A DNA stretch of 64,000 nucleotides from Pinus tabuliformis (GCA_031772625.1 CM062820.1:88084069-88148068), one strand, 5' to 3'; shown: positions 33,942 through 46,558, counted from the first letter of the stretch. Made by a program: numbers and translations. Notes: generated from the letters alone by a model not told the origin.

Positions 33942-34946
33942 TGTAAGGTCCTCGAGTTCTACCCGAGCGCAGGCGCGGTTGGGCGCCGGGCGAGTCGACG
34001 AGCGCGCGGGTGCACGGGCGGTCGATGGGCGCGCGGGCGGGCGCGCGGGCGCACGGGCGGGTGCGGCGACACGGGCATGCGACGAGCTGGGGAAGAAATG
34101 TGACAAAAGATGCAAAGATATGCAAAACACTTATGCGACTAAGTGTTGGAGCGTATACATATATATGCGATGTTAAGAAGACTTGAAGCCGACTTGTAAA
34201 TAAGGCTTTGGGTGCATGTATGGTGGTTTTGGGGGTCGGCCAAGGGGTTGCACACCCCTTGTAAACCCACACAAGTAAAGTTAAGAAGCATATATATGTG
34301 AGAGCCTTGAGAGCTCATTCATCAACTCAACAACTCATCATCTCTATGCATAGGAGAAGGAGTAAAACTACGCAAGGGAGATAGGAGCTGCGCATAGCTC
34401 ATGCGCACTATCTAGGTGCGGTTTTGGAGTTATTCTTGTGCTGGTTTAGGTGTGGGCAGGCATGCCCGGGAGTTGGTATATGTGCAGATTTGTGTAGGAC
34501 ATGGTGAAGAGGAATTAAGCGGCTCGGGTGAGAACTTATCTTTGTGCAAGGGTGCACATGTATTGTAAAAGGTAGGGTTGCCTCTCGGTTGTAATATTTG
34601 GCTAAGTGTAGACTTGGTTTGGCAAGGCACACTTGTACATTGTAAAATTGATATTCTTAATATATCGTTGGGCAGACTCACATTACGGGGAGTTGCCCCT
34701 CCCCTTTATACTTGTTGCAATTGTTGTTGTTCTTGGTATAATTGCATGATGATAATGAATGAGTATGGGCTTCATTAAGTATAATGGATAATTGCATTTT
34801 ACTTGGTTGCGAAACACAAGCTAAGTATGTTAATGTGAAAGTAGGCGTAGTCCACGAATGTTAGTATTGGTGAAAAGAGAGCGTTCGGTGGTGCCGCACC
34901 TTGCTACAAGTGGTTGGAAGACTACCGCAGGTGTAGGGGCGTGACA
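33942..34946 (+). repeat. LTR 1 of the array
   Basis: 1005 bp, TGTAAGGTCCTCGAG to GGGGCGTGACA. Bases 33960-34090 are extremely CG-rich, built from GCGCGGGCG / GTGCACGGGCG words. A TATATATG box near 34290 with a downstream CATCAACTCAACAACTCATC leader is a plausible promoter and start region. This copy lacks an extra GGGCGTGGGCTGCACGACGG segment found in the other two. Confidence 0.9.
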
Positions 34947-34948
34947 GT

Positions 34949-34960
34949 TGGTATCAGAGC
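34949..34960 (+). promoter_or_regulatory. iMet primer-binding site, first internal region
   Basis: TGGTATCAGAGC, a perfect plant iMet primer site, two bases after LTR 1. Confidence 0.92.
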
Positions 34961-35137
34961 AAGGTTTGCTCGTGAAGGTTTGAAGTTGATGACAGAAATA
35001 GAGGCTTGAACAAGGTTCAGGTGTTGAAGCATTTGAAGGTAGTTTCAAGACTCGGTTTGAGCAGGGTTGCTCGTGACATTGGAAGCAGGTTTAGTAGAGG
35101 TGAAGCTTAGTGCTTGGACCAAGCTGAACGACAAGGC

Positions 35138-35677
35138 ATGGCAAGTTTGGGAGAAGGTGAAGGGAAGCTCTTGCTTACCTTATGCAGGTTGAAGCGGTTG
35201 AAAGAAGAGAATCCCCAGATTTGAGAGAAGCTTGCAGTCTTGGAAAGGAATATTGAAGAAGAGCTTCTTCAATTTGGTTGGACAATGGAGCAAGATGAAG
35301 TTGTAGATTGTGCTAACAAGGAAGAGGACGCCGTGATAGTTGAAGATGTTGCAGACATGACCATGATGGAGGATGAACTTGAGGATGATCAAGCTGGACC
35401 AGGATCATGCAGTTTGTGGACATGGATGAATGAGGAAGAGCCTCATGATGATGAAGTAAGTATTGATACTTGTGTTTCATTTGGGCATTTGGTGGATGGA
35501 CCGTATGCAGGTAGAGGCAAAGCCATTTTTCCTATGCTAGCGAGGATCTTACCATGGATGACTATGATGGAACCTTGTATGGAGAAGCAAGGATTGTCGA
35601 TTGTTGCAGGACTTGTTGGGGTTGCTTGTGACCTTATGGTAGAAGGTCCAAAGGCCCTTGACAAGGGAGGAACATGA
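35138..35677 (+). pseudogene. Broken copy of the array's small ORF
   Basis: It corresponds to the ORF at 38458-38997. The ATG at 35138 is kept, but codon 29 is TGA (35222-35224) where the second copy has CGA. The frame is open again to 35677. The rest is collinear without frameshift, and most differences are single-base. It shows the ORF was complete before this copy decayed. Confidence 0.75.
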
Positions 35678-37187
35678 TGATCGTTGCGGAAGAGTGGGCC
35701 ATGCTTTAGCCATATGGGGATTTGGCTAAGTGCCCGGCATGACTCATGGACAAATTGGAGGGCACACTCTTGGGTGGACTTCTCATGGCCGAGACCAAGA
35801 GATAGTCTTGGTGGTACCTTTGGTGGAAGAGCTATGAGGGAAGGGACTCATGATATGATGATGATGATATGGTTGGGTGACCGAGTTCACTAGACCGAAG
35901 ATAGCAGCTTGGATGAGGATGACCGATGGTTGTGATGAGTCTACCTGGTTGGACTACATGGGCAATATAGTCATGGACATCAGGTTGGAGGCATGGAGCA
36001 TGGCAGTCTTATGCAGGGACATTATGTGGGAGAACTTATAGAGGTGTCATGGACATCCAATGAGGAGTGCCAAGGCAGGGATGTTGTGCAGATGGATTTG
36101 CTGGTGTGACATGGAGACTTACTACTTATGAGTTGATGGAGAGGTTGTGCACTCTTGTACAACAAGGCCATGGACTTGGATGGATTTGTGAGCAGATTAT
36201 GGAGCTCATGATGACATGAGATTGTTGTGACTTTTAGGGACTTCATATATGGTGGACTTAGAGGATTTGATGCATTGAGGAGCTGAGGTCAGGAGACTTT
36301 GATGCAGTATGGGATGCATACTTTCAAAGTACATGTATGGGAATGGCTTGGAAGAGTGACTTGATGTGAAGGATCGATATGAGACACTTTGGAGTGATGG
36401 AGTTACAATGATGATGATGATGCCTTGATTTGGGCATGGGTTGAGCCGAGACTCAACTACTTTTGACACATGGATAGATGAGACTAGTGCATACTTGTTT
36501 CTATGGATGACTTGAGGGATGGCACATTGTAGATATGATGAAGGATTGCTTCATGGACCTAGATGTGGTACATCGAGAGTCGGTTTGATGAGATGGTCTC
36601 TTCATATGAAGGAGACACACACATGATGATGTTGGGATAGATGTGGCTGATTTCATATAGCACATTGACACCAAACATCATGGACAACATGTTGCAGATG
36701 AGGTGGATGGAGTTCCATGGACCTGAGCATGGATTATGGAGATAGATTCTTGATGAGTCGAGAATGTGGAAGGATGTTTTGAGAAATGACTGATGGTGGC
36801 ATAAGGATGTTCACTCTCATGGTTTGAGCGTGGCAGTTGGACTGGCCATCCGACTAGTTCAAACATGGGGTCGCGAAGTGTGCAGAGATGTGTTAGCATT
36901 ATGTTGGAGTATCATGGCAACAGTTCACATGAGGACACATGATGAAGGCAGGAGGTCAGTAATCATGGATCGAGATGACATCTGATGGAGATCATACCGT
37001 TGAGGTGCATACCTTGGTATGGTGAGCTTGGTGGCAGTTGGTCACTAAGTCGAGACATGATGGAGATGAGTCTCTACATATGTTGCAAGGATGTTTGCTT
37101 TGTGTAGAGGAGTCGACATCGTGGATGATGATGATCTTGGTGGATGGCTACCAAGATGGTATATTGTCGAGGACGACAACGATTTTA

Positions 37188-37199
37188 GGTGGAGGAGGA
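37188..37199 (+). promoter_or_regulatory. Polypurine tract, first internal region
   Basis: GGTGGAGGAGGA sits directly before LTR 2. The identical tract precedes LTR 3 at 40508-40519. Confidence 0.88.
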
Positions 37200-38266
37200 T
37201 GTAAGGTCCTCGAGTTCTACCCGAGCACGGGAGCGGTTGGGCGTCGAGCGAGTCGACGGGCGCACGGGTGCACGGGCATTCGACGGGGGCGCGAGTGGGC
37301 GCGCGGGTGCACGGGCGGGCGCGGGCACACAAAGTGGGCGTGGGCTGCACGACGGGTGGGCATGGGCTGCACGACGGGTGGGCGTGGCGACACAGGTGTA
37401 CGATGAGCTGCGGAAGAAATGTGACAGAAGATGCGACGATATGCAAAACACTTATGTGACTAAGTGTTGGAGCATATACATATATATGCGATGTTAAGAA
37501 GACTTGAAGCCGACTTGTAAATAAGGCTTTGGGCGCATGTATGGTGGTTTTGGGGTCGGCCAAGGGGCTGCACACCCCTTGTAAACCCACACAAGCAAAG
37601 TTAAGAAGCATATATATGTGAGAACTTTGAGAGCTCATTCATCAACTCAACAACTCATCATCTCTACGCATAGGAGAAGGGGTAAAACTACGCAAGGGAG
37701 ATAGGAGCTGCGCATAGCTCATGCGCACTCTCTAGGTGCAGTTTTGGAGTTATTCTTGTGCCAGTTGAGGTGTGGGCAAGCGTGCCCGGGAGTTGGTATA
37801 TGTGCAGATTTGTGCAAGACTTGGTGGAGAGGAATTAAGTGGCTAGGGTGAGCACTTCTCTTTGTGCAAGGGTGAACATGTGTTGTAAAAGGCAGGGTTG
37901 CCTCTCGGTTGTAATATTTGGCTAAGTGTAGACTTGGTTTGGCAAGGCACACTTGTACATTGTAAAACTGATATTCTTAATATATTTTTGGGTAGACTCA
38001 CATTACGGGGAGATGCCCCTCCCCTTTATACTTGTTGCAATTGTTGTTGTTCTTGGTATAATTGCATGATGATAATGAATGAGTATGGGCTTCATTAAGT
38101 ATAAAGGATAATTGCATTTTACTTGGTTGCGAAACATAAGCTAAGTATGTTAATGTGAAAGTAGGCGTAGTCCACGAATGTTAGTATTGGTGAAAAGAAA
38201 GTGTTCGGTGGTGCTGCACCTTGCTAAAAGCGGTTGGAAGACTACCGCAGGTGTAGACGCGTGACA
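37200..38266 (+). repeat. LTR 2 of the array (shared middle LTR)
   Basis: 1067 bp. It serves as 3' LTR of the first unit and 5' LTR of the second. The CG-rich block (37210-37400) is longer than in LTR 1, with two adjacent GGGCTGCACGACGGGTGGGC copies. Flanked on the right by a primer site. Confidence 0.9.
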
Positions 38267-38268
38267 GT

Positions 38269-38280
38269 TGGTAGCAGAGC
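38269..38280 (+). promoter_or_regulatory. Mutated iMet primer-binding site, second internal region
   Basis: TGGTAGCAGAGC, one base different (T to G) from the iMet site of the first unit. Confidence 0.85.
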
Positions 38281-38457
38281 AAGGTTTGCTCGTGAAGGTT
38301 TGAAGTTGATGACAGATATAGAGGCTTGAACAAGATTCAGGTGTTGAAGCATTTGAAGGTAGTTTCAAGACTCGGTTTGAGCAAGGTTTCTCGTGACAGT
38401 GGAAGCAGGTTTAGTAGAGGTGAAGCTTAGTGCTTGGACCAAGCTGAACGACAAGGC

Positions 38458-38997
38458 ATGGCAAGTTTGGGAGAAGGTGAAGGGAAGCTCTTTCTTACCT
38501 TATGTAGGTTGAAGCGGTTGAAAGAAGAGAATCCCGAGATTCGAGAGAAGCTTGCAGTCTTGGAAAGGAATATTGAAGAAGAGCTTCTTCAATTTGGTTG
38601 GACAATGGAGCAAGATGAAGTTGCAGATTGTGCTAACAAGGAAGAGGAAGTCGTGATAGTTGAAGATGTTGTAGACATGACCATGATGGAGGATGGACTT
38701 GAGGATGATCAAGTTGGACCAGGATCATGCAATTTTTGGACATGGATGAATGAGGAAGAGCCTCATAATGATGAAGTAAGTATTGATACTTGTGTTTCAT
38801 TTGGGAATTTGGTGGATGGACCGTATGCAGATAGAGGCAAAGCTAGTTTGCCTATGGTAGGGAGGACCTTACCATGGATGACTATGATGGAACCTTGTAT
38901 GGAGAAGCAAGGATTGTCGATTGTTGCAGGACTTGTTGGGGCTGCTTGTGACCTTATGGTAGAAGGTCCAAAGGCCCTTGACAAGGGAGGAACATGA
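38458..38997 (+). CDS. Small ORF of the non-autonomous element (179 aa), unknown function
   Basis: I do not recognise this protein. It starts at an ATG about 190 bases after the LTR. Residues 1-50 are a charged, probably helical segment (TLCRLKRLKEENPEIREKL, then AVLERNIEEELLQFGW). Residues 55-95 are strongly acidic with several Met, and the C-terminal half contains TLPWMTMMEPCMEKQGLS and a small-residue stretch GLVGAACDLM. The frame could extend 8 codons upstream through a TTG. It sits where gag would be, so a Gag remnant or packaging factor is possible but unproven. It is the only long frame on the coding strand of the unit. Confidence 0.5.
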   Translation: MASLGEGEGKLFLTLCRLKRLKEENPEIREKLAVLERNIEEELLQFGWTMEQDEVADCANKEEEVVIVEDVVDMTMMEDGLEDDQVGPGSCNFWTWMNEEEPHNDEVSIDTCVSFGNLVDGPYADRGKASLPMVGRTLPWMTMMEPCMEKQGLSIVAGLVGAACDLMVEGPKALDKGGT

Positions 38998-40519
38998 TGA
39001 TCGTTGTGGAAGAGTGGGTCATGCTTTAGCCATATGGGGATTTGGCTAAGTGCCCGGCATGACTCATGGACAGAATGGAGGGCACACTCTTGGGTGGACT
39101 TCTCATGGCCGAGACCAAGAGATAGTCTTGGTGGTACCTTTGGTGGAGGAGCTATGAGGGAAGGGACTCATGATATGATGATGATGATATGGTTGGGTGA
39201 CCGAGTTCACTAGACCGAAGATAGCAGCTTGGATGAGGATGACTGATGGTTGTGATGAGTCTACTTGGTTGGACTACATGGGCAACATAGTCATGGACAT
39301 CAGGTTGGAGGCATGGAGCATGGCAGTCTTATGCAGGGAAATTATGTGGGAGCACTTATAGAGGTGTCATGGACATCCAATGAGGAGTGCCAAGGCAGAG
39401 ATGTTGTGCAGATGGATTTGCTGGTGTGACATGGAGACTTACTGCTTATGAGTTGATGGAGAGGTTGTGCACTCTTGTACAACAATGCCATGGACTTGGA
39501 TGGATTTGTGAGGAGATTATGGAAATCATGATGACATGAGATTGTTGTGACTTTTAGGGACTTCATATATGGTGGACTTAGAGGATTTGATCTATTGAGG
39601 AGTTGAGGTCAGGAGTCTTTGATGTAGTATGGGATGCATACTTTCAAATTACATGTATGGGCATGGCTTGGAAGAGTGACTTGATGTGGAGGATCGATAT
39701 GAGACACTTTGGAGTGATGGAGTTACAATGATGATGATGATGCCTTGATTTGGGCATGGGTTGAGCCGAGACTCAACTACTTTTGATACATAGATAGATG
39801 AGACAAGTGCATGCTTGTTTCTATGGATGACTTGAGGGATGGCACATTGTAGATATGATGAAGGATTGCTTCATGGACCTAGATGTGGTACATTGAGAGT
39901 CGTATTTATGAGATGGTCTCTTCACATGAAGGAGACACACACATGATGATGTTGGGATAGATGTGGCTAACTTCATATAGCACATTGACACCAAACATCA
40001 TGGACAACATGTTGCAGATGAGGTGGATGGAGTTCCATGGACCTGAGCATGGATTATGTAGATAGATTCTTGATGAGTCGAGAATGTGGCAGGATGTTTT
40101 GAGAAACGACTGATGGTGGCATAAGGATGTTCGCTCTCATGGTTTGAGCGTGGCAGTTGGACTCGCCATCTGACTAGTTCAGACATGGGGTCGCGAAGTG
40201 TGCAGAAATGTGTTAGCATTATGTTGGAGTATCATGGGAGCAGTTCACATGAGGACACATGATGAAGGCAGGAGGTCAGTAATCATGGATCGAGATGACA
40301 TCTGATGGAGAGCATACCATTGAGGTGCATACCTTGGTATGGTGAGCTTGGTGGCAGTTGGTCACTAAGTTGAGACATGATGGATATGAGACTCTACATA
40401 TGTTGCAAGGATGTTTGCTTTGTGTAGAGGAGTCGACATCGTGGATGATGATGATCTTGGTGGATGGCTACCAAGATGGTATGGTGTCGAGGACGACAAC
40501 GATTTCAGGTGGAGGAGGA
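38998..40519 (+). other. Non-coding internal region of the array, second unit
   Basis: The region is rich in G, A and T and poor in C on +, with many ATGGA / GATGATG words, and has no protein domain in any frame. The same sequence occupies 35678-37199 in the first unit. Minus-strand open frames of about 74 codons recur in both copies but lack any recognisable motif. A polypurine tract closes it at 40508-40519. Confidence 0.6.
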
Positions 40520-41576
40520 TGTAAGGTCCTCGATTTCTACCCAAGCGCGGGCGCAGTTGGGCGCCGGGCGAGTGAACCGGCGCGCGGGTGCACGGGCGGT
40601 CGACGGGCGCGTGGGCGCATGGGTGGGCGCGGACACACGAAGTGGGCGTGGACTGCACGATGGGCGGGCGAGGGCTGCACGACGATCGGGCGCGGCGACA
40701 CGGGCGTGCGACGAGCTGCAGAAGAAATGTGACAAAAGATGCAACGATATGCAAAACACTTATGCGACTAAGTGTTGGAGCATATACATATATATGCAAT
40801 GTTAAGAAGACTTGAAGCCGACTTGTAAATAAGGCTTTGGGCGCATGTATGGTGGTTTTGGGGGTCGGCCAAGGGGCTGCACACCCCTTGTAAACCCACA
40901 CAAGTAAAGTTAAGAAGCATATATATGTGAGAGCTTTGAGAGCTCATTCATCAACTCAACAACTCATCATCTCTACGCATAGGAGAAGGGGTAAAACTGG
41001 GCAAGGGAGATAGGAGCTGCGCATAGCTCATGCGCACTATCTAGGTGCGGTTTTGGAGTTATTCTTGTGCCGGTTGAGGTGTGGGCAAGCGTGCCCAGGA
41101 GTTGGTATATGTGCAGATTTGTGCAGGACTGGGTGGAGAGGAATTAAGTGGCTCGGGTGAGCACTTCTCTTTGTGCAAGGGTGCACATGTATTGTAAAAG
41201 GCAGGGTTGCCTCTCGGTTGTAATATTTGGCTAATTGTAGACTTGGTTTGGCAAGGCACACTTGTACATTGTAAAACTGATATTCTTAATATATTGTCGG
41301 GCAGACTCACATTACGGGGAGTTGCCCCTCCCCTTTATACTTGTTGCAATTGTTGTTGTTCTTCATATAATTGCATGATGATAATGAATGAGTATGGGCT
41401 TCATTAAGTATAAAGGATAATTGCATTTTACTTGGTTGTGAAACACAAGCTAAGTATGTTAATGTGAAAATAGGCATAGTCCACGAATGTTAGTATTGGT
41501 GAAAAAAAAAGCGTTCGATGGTGCCGCACCTTGCTACAAGTGGTTGGAAGACTACCGCAGGTGTGGGGGCGTGACA
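40520..41576 (+). repeat. LTR 3 of the array
   Basis: 1057 bp, TGTAAGGTCCTCGATTTC to GGGGGCGTGACA, with its own version of the CG-rich block (40535-40720). It is followed by the right GGTAC. Confidence 0.9.
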
Positions 41577-41581
41577 GGTAC
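41577..41581. repeat. TSD of the triple-LTR array, right
   Basis: GGTAC, partner of 33937-33941. Confidence 0.88.
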
Positions 41582-41591
41582 CCTCTTAAAG

Positions 41592-41617
41592 AAACTTCGT
41601 ACAACACTGCCATTGTC
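41592..41617 (+). repeat. 26-bp direct repeat, right copy
   Basis: Matches 28130-28155 at 24 of 26 bases. It lies 10 bases after the array's right TSD. Confidence 0.8.
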
Positions 41618-41978
41618 CTACGCTTCTTTACGAGCTACATGTATCTCTCTACCAAGGCAACTATGATCGATTAATTATTGTGGTTGTATACATACATCAT
41701 TAAATATAAGTAAGTATATTATCCAACAGTAAGCATTTATGATCATTATTAATCCATATATGTGTGTGGTTGTATATGTCCATCCTTGAATTTAAACTAA
41801 TAAACTATCTAGCAATAACGATACACATTAATAGACCAATAACACCCTAAATATTGGTTGCCTCTCTACCAATGCGGTACACAAAATAAAGTCAAGTAAC
41901 CCAAAGTCCTTTTATATTAGACTGAGTTTTTATTTTCCCCTACTCACGAATTTTCCCCTCATAGTCCAATATCTGCCC

Positions 41979-41987
41979 TTATAAATT
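41979..41987 (+). promoter_or_regulatory. TATA box of the peroxidase gene
   Basis: TTATAAATT lies about 100 bases upstream of the peroxidase ATG, a normal plant TATA distance for a short 5' leader. Other promoter motifs are not assigned. Confidence 0.55.
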
Positions 41988-42085
41988 GGAGTTCACATAT
42001 CTCCCATAACATCCCTGCAAGGCTGCGAATTCACAAATAGGTTGCCATTGGAGAGCTTATTCCATAAGCAAAAATTGCTACTTTG

Positions 42086-43783
<1,698 letters not shown>

Positions 43784-44908
43784 CCAACCAACTGGTGAAG
43801 TGTCTGTTTAGTAGGATGAGTTTCAAGTACTTACAAGTAATTTGTAATAGAAGTATTCGATTAGGCATAGGTTTTTTTCAAGATGTTTTCGATTAGGCAT
43901 AGGTTGCAATTATACAACTTCGTACTTTATTAGTGTTACACAGGAGAGAAGATATAGGGTGTTTCTTTTAATTGGAAGAATTTTAATAATAATTTAATAT
44001 TAAAATTTATTTTGTTGTTTAAGATGTCTATATTTTATTTTTTGAATTTGTACTTACAAGTAAATACATGAAGATGTACCTATTTTATTTCTTCAAATTT
44101 GAATTTGAAAATCGAAATGATGTCTAAATGCTAATTGGATTATTCTTTTTGTGTAAATGATGTCTAAATGCTAATTAGTTTGTTCTTTTTGGTTGGAGAC
44201 TCCAGACCTGCAATTGATGGATTTGCCTTTTCTGAACGATACATTATTTGGTTTGCAGTGTTGACCGTCTTGATCGGTTTAAAGATCTCGAAAATCTTCC
44301 ACGTTGAGTTAGTTATCATGAAAAATATTGCGTGCTAAAGTTAACATTTTACATGTACCTAGTTTTATTAACAAAAAAAGAGAGTACATTCTGAAAGCAT
44401 TCCTTATACAATCTTCTATTGATTTTTCTATGTATTCTTATCTATAATATTCTACTTTACTCCATTATAACTGAGAGAGTGCTGGTTACAGTATTGTCTG
44501 CAAAGAGTAAGTTTGCTTCAAAATTGCACAGCACAAAAATGCACAGTTGGAAGTATCCAAAGAGCAATAACAGAAACTCCACATACAGTTCAAAAATGCA
44601 CAGTTGGATGTATTCAGAGAGCAATAACAAAGACTATTCTAAGAAGTGAAGGACCGAGAGTCTCTAAGTGAAGGACCAGGAGTTGAAGAGCACGCCATGT
44701 GTGAAAGTTGTAAAGTAAACCTTCCCTGTTATGAAGTGAATACCGCTCTTTGAGAGAAGGTTTGCTGCTTGGTTTTGCTCTTTCTAGATGTGAGAGTAAG
44801 ATATGTTCTAAAAGATGATTGCCAATCTCCTAATATGCCTCATCTAGTTGAAAAGGATAGGGGTGGAAAGAATTGTGGTCCCTGACTCTTCGTGAACGGA
44901 GATTTGAT
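43784..44908. other. Peroxidase 3' flank and spacer
   Basis: This AT-rich stretch includes short duplicated phrases (for example GATTAGGCATAGGTT near 43859 and 43890; ATGTCTAAATGCTAATT near 44120 and 44160). Another duplicated phrase, AAATGCACAGTTGGA near 44537 and 44594, lies in a 76-codon frame that has no recognisable similarity. No gene is supported. Confidence 0.55.
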
Positions 44909-45240
44909 CACTACTACATGAAGGGGAGTTTTAGACAATATTTGAGATAATTTTTGGTTAAATTGTTTTAACTTGAAACAAAGAAAACTTGTGTATTGTC
45001 TTTAATTGGGTGTCTCAAAAATTATTCTATTAAATATTATTGTCTTAAAAAATATTGTCTTAAAGATTATTGTCTTAAAAAATTGTCTCTCAGGAGACAA
45101 TTTCATTTTTGTCTCTCTCGACAAAATTTCATCTTTGTTTCTCTAGAGACAACACAATATGTCTTTAATACTAAACAAATAAAAATTTTATTTAAAGATC
45201 ACTTTTGTCTCTCTAGAGACAATATAAAACAATTAGTCTA
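44909..45240 (+). mobile_element. Possible CACTA-type transposon terminus with subterminal repeats
   Basis: CACTACTACATGAAGGGGAG at 44909 resembles the CACTA terminal inverted repeats of plant En/Spm elements. The next 330 bases carry many copies of ATTGTCTT and TTGTCTCT in both orientations. These include palindromes such as ATTGTCTCTCAGGAGACAAT (45082-45101) and TTGTCTCTCTAGAGACAA near 45205-45222. Subterminal short repeats are typical of CACTA elements. I did not find the opposite terminus, so this is tentative. Confidence 0.35.
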
Positions 45241-45321
45241 GAAATATCTCACCATTGAAATAGATCGATATAAAAAACATTTAATTAAAAATAAACTACA
45301 AAATCGTTGATTAATTCATGT

Positions 45322-45392
45322 TAGTACACAATGGAATCGAACCACCAACCTCCTATTTGTAAGGTAGGCGTTCTTCCATTGAGCTAGTACAC
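45322..45392 (-). tRNA. tRNA-like sequence (pseudogene or SINE head), anticodon-like TAC
   Basis: The minus strand has a good A box (TAGCTCAATGG) and a perfect B box (GGTTCGATTCC) at tRNA spacing. The central CCTAC-CTTACAA-ATAGG would place TAC (Val) in the anticodon loop. The D stem and anticodon stem each have a mismatch, and the acceptor stem pairs only with G:U wobbles. It is therefore more likely a decayed tRNA or tRNA-derived SINE than a working tRNA. Confidence 0.35.
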
Positions 45393-45399
45393 TTTAAAG

Positions 45400-46324
45400 A
45401 ATTACTTGAAGAGTTATGGAAATCCTGAAAACTACATTTATAGCCATTGATTTAAAAAAAAAAAAAAATCTGACACATGATCTATAATCTTTATAAACAC
45501 TACAATCATGCACACAATATGTTTAACTTACTAAAACTAGGAATTGCCCCAAAAGCTGCAAAGAGAGGAGGATTATATCGCTAGCAAAAAAATTCAAAAT
45601 CATATATTAGTATACAGTTAAATGTTCATATATACAGGCTATCTTGCTACAGTGGCATATCCCTGCGTTGGGATTTTGTTCCATGTTAAGACTTATTTTT
45701 CTTCATATTCTTCTCCACACATGTATGTGTCTATTATTGTGTATATGCACCCATATAAAATTCTATAACAAAATGTCTTGATTTCCAAATGTAAAACAAA
45801 AGGAGTGATGATTTGTGAATCCGCAATCTGCGATTGAGTCATTATCAAAGCAAAAGAAATGAAATGGAGTGGATATATTCCCTTGCACATTTGCAATCAG
45901 TTTTCCCTACTTAAAAGTTGATAGACCCGGAATATGTTTTTCCTTTGAATTTTAATCTAGATAGATTCATGGCTCCATCATAGTCCCACAATTATCTAGG
46001 GCCCTCTATGGCTTGGGAGTTCCACACCAGCCATTGTTCATGACAGTGAAGAGTACTGATGACTGACAACATGTGCTAAAAATTTCATCTATGCTGCTAC
46101 TAAATGCAAAGATATATCATGATAATGAAAAAACAATAGCAAGTTTCTTATTAAACAAGTGGACGTTGATTATAAAAAGGAGAGGATGACATAATGGAAG
46201 ACAAACTTCTTTTCAGTAGCCAGTGCCAAGAAACCATGGCACACACTCAAAAAAATAGATAAGCATAACATGTGAAGAGTTGCAAAATATGAACTCTAAA
46301 GAAAAAGGCCAAAGAACTGCTTAC
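45400..46324. other. Spacer without recognisable gene
   Basis: AT-rich DNA downstream (in minus orientation) of the metal tolerance protein exon. I looked for the next exon of that gene and did not see one. Confidence 0.5.
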
Positions 46325-46558
46325 CACAATTGCTCCACCAGAATCTATCCACCATTACAGAGTACTTGCAAGGATAGCAACAATTAGACAAATTGTGTTG
46401 GTGATCACATCAAAGAAATGATCTTGAGCATATGCCTTCACAATCTCATTAGTAAAACTTTGACAATACATTATGAGGAACAACTTCACAAAAGTAACTG
46501 AAACCATAATTCCAACCACCCAATGCCATTTGTCACCCTCTAAAGATAAATCATCCTC
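46325..46558 (-). pseudogene. Isolated exon of a plant Mn-type metal tolerance protein (CDF family)
   Basis: Metal tolerance proteins are cation diffusion facilitators that move Mn into vacuole or Golgi. This 234-bp exon is flanked by a good acceptor (TTTCCACAG) and donor (GTAAGC). It encodes two membrane helices with the family signature: [20 protein letters not shown], then [20 protein letters not shown] including the second DxxxD metal motif (DHFFD), then LIVAILAS and WWIDSGGAIV. A TAA at 46355-46357 replaces the aromatic residue before WWID. Neighbouring exons were not found nearby. It is either part of a decayed gene with long introns or a captured fragment. Confidence 0.78.

Larger units (their letters stand above)
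33942..41576 (+). mobile_element. Tandem non-autonomous LTR element: LTR-int-LTR-int-LTR
   Basis: Three LTRs (33942-34946, 37200-38266, 40520-41576) alternate with two internal regions of exactly 2253 bp each (34947-37199, 38267-40519). Each internal region has an iMet primer site at its start and a polypurine tract at its end. A single pair of GGTAC duplications flanks the whole. That arrangement fits unequal recombination between LTRs, or insertion of a tandem cDNA, at one site. Neither internal region encodes pol; each has one short ORF. Confidence 0.92.

Noticed and set aside
33816-41000. Many open frames rich in Arg/Ala/Gly or Pro/Ala in the array LTRs
   Set aside because: They come from the CG-rich repeat block, which lacks stop codons on both strands, and they change between LTR copies with indels.
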